Below, one piece after another: positions 6,841-9,774 of a stretch of 9,774 nucleotides of DNA. Positions within the stretch are counted from its first letter, which is position 1. Every line of letters starts with the position of its first letter. The notes beneath the pieces are model-generated. The model did no database searches. It was given only the letters and a program-made list of their open reading frames with translations, and was not told where the DNA came from. The DNA is from Thiorhodovibrio sp. (GTDB lineage: Bacteria > Pseudomonadota > Gammaproteobacteria > Chromatiales > Chromatiaceae): NCBI GenBank assembly GCA_007128075.1, contig SKYD01000123.1, positions 1 through 9,774 on the forward strand. Reading direction: 5' to 3'. A program made the translations under genes and the position numbers.

Positions 6841-6895
6841 AAGCTGGCGGTGCATACATGCAAAAACCGCCGATTGATTCGATCTTCGCCAGCTT
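6841..6895 (-). promoter_or_regulatory. Structured 5' leader of the puf mRNA with two exclusive pairings
   Basis: AAGCTGGCG at 6841-6849 is perfectly complementary to CGCCAGCTT at 6887-6895, giving a 9-bp outer stem. GGCGGT at 6846-6851 can instead pair with ACCGCC at 6866-6871, using part of the same strand. A small TGCAT/ATGCA palindrome lies at about 6851-6861. The region lies downstream of the inferred puf promoter and about 35 bases before pufB1. It could protect the 5' end, as known for Rhodobacter puf mRNA, or switch between two folds; this is inference. Confidence 0.55.
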
Positions 6896-6940
6896 CACCC
6901 TCAAGGGCAAACGATGGTGGCGATGACCGATGTGACTGTT

Positions 6941-6968
6941 AGTTTAGACTGATCTTAGAAGATGTCAA
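6941..6968 (-). promoter_or_regulatory. puf promoter, sigma-70 type
   Basis: On the minus strand a perfect -35 box TTGACA (6963-6968) is followed after 16 bp by TAAACT (6941-6946), a 4-of-6 match to the -10 consensus. Initiation would fall near 6934, giving a leader of about 130 bases before pufB1. It lies in the bchZ-pufB1 gap, so the puf genes can be transcribed alone or by read-through from bchZ. Confidence 0.65.
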
Positions 6969-6980
6969 CCTAAATTTACA
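6963..6980. promoter_or_regulatory. CrtJ/PpsR-type operator overlapping the puf -35 box
   Basis: The sequence has the palindromic form TGT-N12-ACA (TGT at 6963-6965, ACA at 6978-6980), the known target of the redox-sensitive repressor CrtJ/PpsR of purple bacteria. It shares six bases with the -35 box, so binding would block RNA polymerase and shut off puf under oxygen. Only this one exact copy was seen in the gap; the factor often uses two sites. Confidence 0.6.
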
Positions 6981-7020
6981 ATAAAAAATTCAGGATTGAT
7001 TGACAGTCACAAAAAGTTTG

Positions 7021-8454
7021 CTACAGTGCTTGATTTGCTGACTTCAAGTGCACGATAGTCACGCTTTCCGCACCCGCTGCGCGGGCAGCACGCTCTGCAG
7101 CATCGCGCAATCGCTTGGCAGTTGAGATGCGCACCAGCACCGGTGCCGCCTCCAACATCTGATCAAGTGCCTGTTTGGCATCCGCATCCCAGGGCAATTC
7201 TTGATGCAGGCGCGATAGCGTGGCATCGACTTGGTCAAGCTCGGTGCCGAGCGGAATGATATGAAACAGCGCGTCAAACAGCGCGTTACAAACCTCTTGC
7301 ACCAGATAGGTCGCCCCTGAATAGCCCATCACTGGCGTGCCAGTGTGGCGGCGAATCAGGGTGCCAGGAAACGACATCGGGATAAACGCCGCTCGCCCGC
7401 CGATCTCACTGAGATACATGCGCTCGTTGTAGCTACCGAATAGAATCAGTGGGGTTTGTTCGCGCACCAGGCGGCGCACCTCGGCATTGTCTGTTTTGCC
7501 ACCTGGACAGCGTGGCACCGCAAACCGACACGGCATTCCCAGCTCATCTTCGAGAAAATGACGAATCCCACGGCTATAGGTCTCGGTGGCAACAACCCCA
7601 AAGCTAGCCGTGGCAAAAAAATCTTGAGTCACCGAACGCCATAAATCCCATAAAGGCTTGATGGTGGTGTGTTTTTCGCGGGCAATGAATGGCTCAGGAT
7701 CGAGTCCCAATAACTCACCGAGCGCACGCAGAAACTGGGTGGTGCTGTGCAACCCAATCGGGGCTTGCAGATAGGGTTTATCCAGTGCCTCACACAGTTT
7801 GCGACCAAATTCACGGTACAAGCACACATTGACATCCGCCTCGGCCAGCCGTGGAATGTCGCTTAATTCGGTGCTGAGTGGAAAGGTCATGTGAACTTCG
7901 GCACCAATGCCCTCAATCAGCCGCCGCATCTCCGCCAAATCTGACCAGCTATTAAATACGCCATAGCTCGCCCCGATCAGATTGACCCGGGGCTTGCTCT
8001 CGGCGGGGCGCGGTGCGGGTTGTTTGTTGGATTTGCCGCCAAATTGTGTCCACAGCCAATAGATCGCCCGATCTGCACTCTGCCATTGATCCTCATCAAT
8101 GGTGCGCGGCAAAAATCGCTGAATTTTGGTGCCAGCAGGGGTCACGCCACCGCCGATCATCTCGGCAATCGAGCCGGTGACCACCACCGCTGGTTGCTTG
8201 GGATCAAGGGTGGCAAATGCCCGCTTCATCGCCTGCTCAGTGCCCTCCTGACCAAGCTCTTCCTCGCCAAGCCCGGTCACCACCACCGGCAATTCATGTG
8301 GCGGCAGCGCGTCGGTATAGTGCAACACTGCGGTGACGGGCAAATTTTCGCAGCCGACCGGGCCGTCGATGATGACTTGCAAACCTTTGACAGCGGTGAA
8401 CGCATACACCGCGCCCCAATAACCGCCAGCACGATCAAGATCATAAATCAGCAT
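7021..8454 (-). CDS. bchZ: Chlorophyllide a reductase subunit Z
   Basis: BchZ, with BchY, forms the catalytic part of chlorophyllide a reductase, a nitrogenase-like enzyme fed electrons by the BchX iron protein. It reduces ring B on the way to bacteriochlorophyll a. The 477-residue protein has DRAGGYWGAVYAFTA at the start, then IDGPVGCENLP with the cluster ligand C35, then HYTDALPPHELP and TGLGEEELG. A C-terminal helical segment (about 425-475, from LPWDADAKQ) resembles the C-terminal domain of protochlorophyllide reductase subunits. The ATG at 8454 is chosen over an upstream one at 8484 because AGGAAGG lies just before it and MLIYDLDRAGG fits the family start. It lies upstream of puf in the same direction, as in photosynthetic superoperons. 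bchX and bchY are not directly upstream: a divergent dxs is there instead. Confidence 0.97.
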   Translation of the reverse strand: MLIYDLDRAGGYWGAVYAFTAVKGLQVIIDGPVGCENLPVTAVLHYTDALPPHELPVVVTGLGEEELGQEGTEQAMKRAFATLDPKQPAVVVTGSIAEMIGGGVTPAGTKIQRFLPRTIDEDQWQSADRAIYWLWTQFGGKSNKQPAPRPAESKPRVNLIGASYGVFNSWSDLAEMRRLIEGIGAEVHMTFPLSTELSDIPRLAEADVNVCLYREFGRKLCEALDKPYLQAPIGLHSTTQFLRALGELLGLDPEPFIAREKHTTIKPLWDLWRSVTQDFFATASFGVVATETYSRGIRHFLEDELGMPCRFAVPRCPGGKTDNAEVRRLVREQTPLILFGSYNERMYLSEIGGRAAFIPMSFPGTLIRRHTGTPVMGYSGATYLVQEVCNALFDALFHIIPLGTELDQVDATLSRLHQELPWDADAKQALDQMLEAAPVLVRISTAKRLRDAAERAARAAGAESVTIVHLKSANQAL

Positions 8455-8479
8455 GAAATACCTTCCTAAAACGAAACGC

Positions 8480-8509
8480 CTCACCGCTCACAAGCACAGT
8501 GGCGGTGAG
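8480..8509 (-). promoter_or_regulatory. Hairpin with T-rich tail upstream of bchZ, possible attenuator
   Basis: CTCACCGC at 8480-8487 pairs perfectly with GCGGTGAG at 8502-8509, and CAC/GTG inside extends the stem past a bulged T. On the minus strand it is followed by GCGTTTCGTTTT and then the bchZ ribosome binding site. This is the layout of an imperfect terminator in a leader. It could attenuate bchZ or be a remnant of an older upstream transcription unit. Confidence 0.5.
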
Positions 8510-8536
8510 CCTAATTTGCGGGAACTTGACTGCTAT

Positions 8537-8565
8537 ATTATGTTAAAGTTACACCGTATAATCAC
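8537..8565. promoter_or_regulatory. Candidate overlapping divergent promoters for dxs and bchZ
   Basis: For dxs on the plus strand a perfect TATAAT lies at 8557-8562, though no good -35 is found at proper distance. For bchZ on the minus strand CATAAT (8537-8542) lies 17 bp from a poor GTGATT (8560-8565). Between the two -10 boxes is a partial palindrome TGTTA-AAG-TTACA at 8541-8553 that a regulator could use to act on both genes. The dxs -10 is the best supported element. Confidence 0.35.
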
Positions 8566-8608
8566 GCGGTAGCAAATTTTTACGCAGCCACTTTGGGATT
8601 CATCACGC

Positions 8609-9774
8609 ATGCCTGACTCAACCTCTTCTTTTGCCTCAGCACCTGCTGCCGAATTTCCGTTACTCTCTAGCATCGACGATCCTGCCGACCTGCGTGCATT
8701 ATCTAGCGAACAACTCAAGTTATTGGCACATGAACTCCGGCTGTTTTTGATTGACAGCGTATCCCGCACCGGTGGGCATCTGGCAGCCGGACTTGGCGTT
8801 GTTGAACTGACCATTGCGTTGCATTATGTGTTTGACACCCCCAAAGATCGTCTGGTGTGGGATGTCGGCCACCAAGCCTATCCGCACAAAATTCTCACCG
8901 GGCGGCGCGATCAGATGCACCAGATGCGCCAGAAGGGTGGGCTGTCTGGCTTTCCAAAACGCAGCGAAAGTCTATATGACCCGTTTGGGGTTGGGCATTC
9001 CAGCACCTCGATCAGTGCCGCATTGGGAATGTCATTGGCCTGCGCAGTGAAAGGCGAGCGGCGGCAATGTATTGCGGTGATTGGCGATGGCGCGCTGGGT
9101 GGCGGGATGGCGTTTGAGGCACTCAACCACGGCGGCCCGCTCGATCCTGATCTGTTGGTGATTCTCAACGACAACAAAATGTCGATCTCAGCCCCCGTTG
9201 GCGCGATCAGCGGTCATCTGGCGCGGTTGTTATCCGGTGGGCTATACACCACGATGCGCGAGGGCAGCAAAACCGCACTGCGCGGGATGCCGCATCTGCG
9301 CGAGCTGGTCGGGCGTTGGGAAGAACACATGAAAGGCATGGTGATGCCCAGCACCATGTTTGAAGAGCTGGGCTTTAACTACATTGGCCCGATTGATGGG
9401 CATAATTTAGACGCGCTGATCTCGACCTTGCGCAACATGAAGCGGATGACTGGTCCGCGCTTTCTGCATGTGGTGACCCAAAAAGGGCGCGGTTACAAAC
9501 CCGCCGAGGGGCAGCCAACCATGTATCACGGGGTGTCGGCGTTTGATCGACGCACCGGCGTGATTCCAACCAAGATCGACGGGCGCAAAGCCTATACCCA
9601 GATTTTTGGCGATTGGCTGTGTGATGTCGCGGCAGTCGATGAGCGGCTGCTGGCAATCACCCCGGCGATGTGCGAAGGCTCAGGAATGGTTGCCTTTGCT
9701 GAACGCTTCCCGCAGCGTTATTTTGATGTCGGGATTGCCGAACAGCACGCGGTCACGCTTGCCGCTGGCATGGC
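8609..9774 (+). CDS. dxs: 1-deoxy-D-xylulose-5-phosphate synthase, 5' part (first 388 residues)
   Basis: DXS condenses pyruvate and glyceraldehyde 3-phosphate, using thiamine diphosphate, in the first step of the MEP pathway. The pathway supplies isoprenoids for carotenoids, quinones and the bacteriochlorophyll tail. Visible landmarks are SRTGGHLAAGLG (52-63), VWDVGHQAYPHKILTGR (83-99) and GVGHSSTSISAALG (127-140). The thiamine diphosphate motif runs from GDGA at 159-162 to NDN at 187-189. LGFNYIGPIDGH is at 254-265, and AEQHAVT, with the catalytic Glu at 378, is close to the edge. The gene runs out of the window, so the C-terminal transketolase domain is not seen. A recalled family consensus has Thr after GDGA-x, whereas this copy reads GDGALGGGM. 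No clear ribosome binding site precedes the ATG at 8609. It diverges from bchZ. Confidence 0.97.
   Translation, partial: MPDSTSSFASAPAAEFPLLSSIDDPADLRALSSEQLKLLAHELRLFLIDSVSRTGGHLAAGLGVVELTIALHYVFDTPKDRLVWDVGHQAYPHKILTGRRDQMHQMRQKGGLSGFPKRSESLYDPFGVGHSSTSISAALGMSLACAVKGERRQCIAVIGDGALGGGMAFEALNHGGPLDPDLLVILNDNKMSISAPVGAISGHLARLLSGGLYTTMREGSKTALRGMPHLRELVGRWEEHMKGMVMPSTMFEELGFNYIGPIDGHNLDALISTLRNMKRMTGPRFLHVVTQKGRGYKPAEGQPTMYHGVSAFDRRTGVIPTKIDGRKAYTQIFGDWLCDVAAVDERLLAITPAMCEGSGMVAFAERFPQRYFDVGIAEQHAVTLAAGM

Larger units (their letters stand above)
6931..7011. repeat. 9-bp inverted repeat flanking the puf promoter
   Basis: TGTGACTGT at 6931-6939 and its exact reverse complement ACAGTCACA at 7003-7011 flank the inferred -10/-35 elements, with starts 72 bp apart. 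The two arms could be paired operator half-sites for a looping regulator, but chance cannot be excluded. Confidence 0.4.

Noticed and set aside
6805..7020. A pufQ gene between bchZ and pufB1
   Set aside because: No open frame with a start and hydrophobic segment was seen; the gap holds promoter and leader elements.
8020..8469. Open frame of 149 codons on the plus strand
   Set aside because: It is antisense to bchZ, whose protein is clearly conserved in the other frame; no domain was seen.
8496..8502. GCCACTG on the minus strand, a core motif of cobalamin riboswitches
   Set aside because: The surrounding helices and B12 box are not present and the leader is too short.
8526..8531. TTGACT as a -35 box for dxs
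   Set aside because: The spacing to TATAAT at 8557 is 25 bp, too long for a sigma-70 promoter.

Overview
The window is a photosynthesis gene region from a purple sulfur bacterium, most likely a Chromatiaceae gammaproteobacterium. The main evidence is a complete puf operon in the order pufB1-A1-L-M-C-B2-A2-B3-A3 on the minus strand. That order, with two extra beta/alpha antenna pairs after the reaction-centre cytochrome gene, is what I recall for Allochromatium vinosum and relatives. The housekeeping genes at the edges (metH, dxs) also read as gammaproteobacterial. Base composition is only moderately GC-rich for this family. I cannot name a species.

Layout, left to right. (1) 1-1810, minus strand: the 5' part of metH (cobalamin-dependent methionine synthase), cut by the window edge. 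It is preceded in the same reading frame, with no stop codon, by a 100-codon cysteine-rich domain. (2) 1955-2155, plus strand: thiS, the sulfur carrier for thiamine thiazole synthesis. (3) 2181-6804, minus strand: the puf operon, ending in a clear Rho-independent terminator that faces thiS. (4) 6805-7020: the puf control region, with a consensus -35 box overlapped by a TGT-N12-ACA (CrtJ/PpsR-type) site, a flanking inverted repeat and a structured 5' leader. (5) 7021-8454, minus strand: bchZ, a subunit of chlorophyllide a reductase, without bchX or bchY directly upstream. (6) 8455-8608: a divergent promoter region. (7) 8609-9774, plus strand: the 5' part of dxs, first enzyme of the MEP isoprenoid pathway, cut by the window edge.

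The genes form a working set. PufL, PufM and the tetraheme lipoprotein PufC make the reaction centre. The three PufA and three PufB polypeptides make the surrounding LH1 ring. BchZ is needed for bacteriochlorophyll a, and DXS supplies precursors for its tail and for carotenoids. Inverted repeats sit at every junction involving an antenna gene and were not found at the L/M and M/C junctions. This suggests that processing and stability of mRNA segments set antenna-to-reaction-centre stoichiometry.

The most unusual items are the in-frame cysteine-rich/MetH fusion, a synonymous-invariant 44-bp block shared by the three pufB genes, the divergent PufA1 lacking the usual DPRR motif, a Gln at the position of GluL104 in PufL, and a strongly acidic C-terminal tail on PufC. 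No CRISPR array, insertion sequence, tRNA or rRNA was seen.
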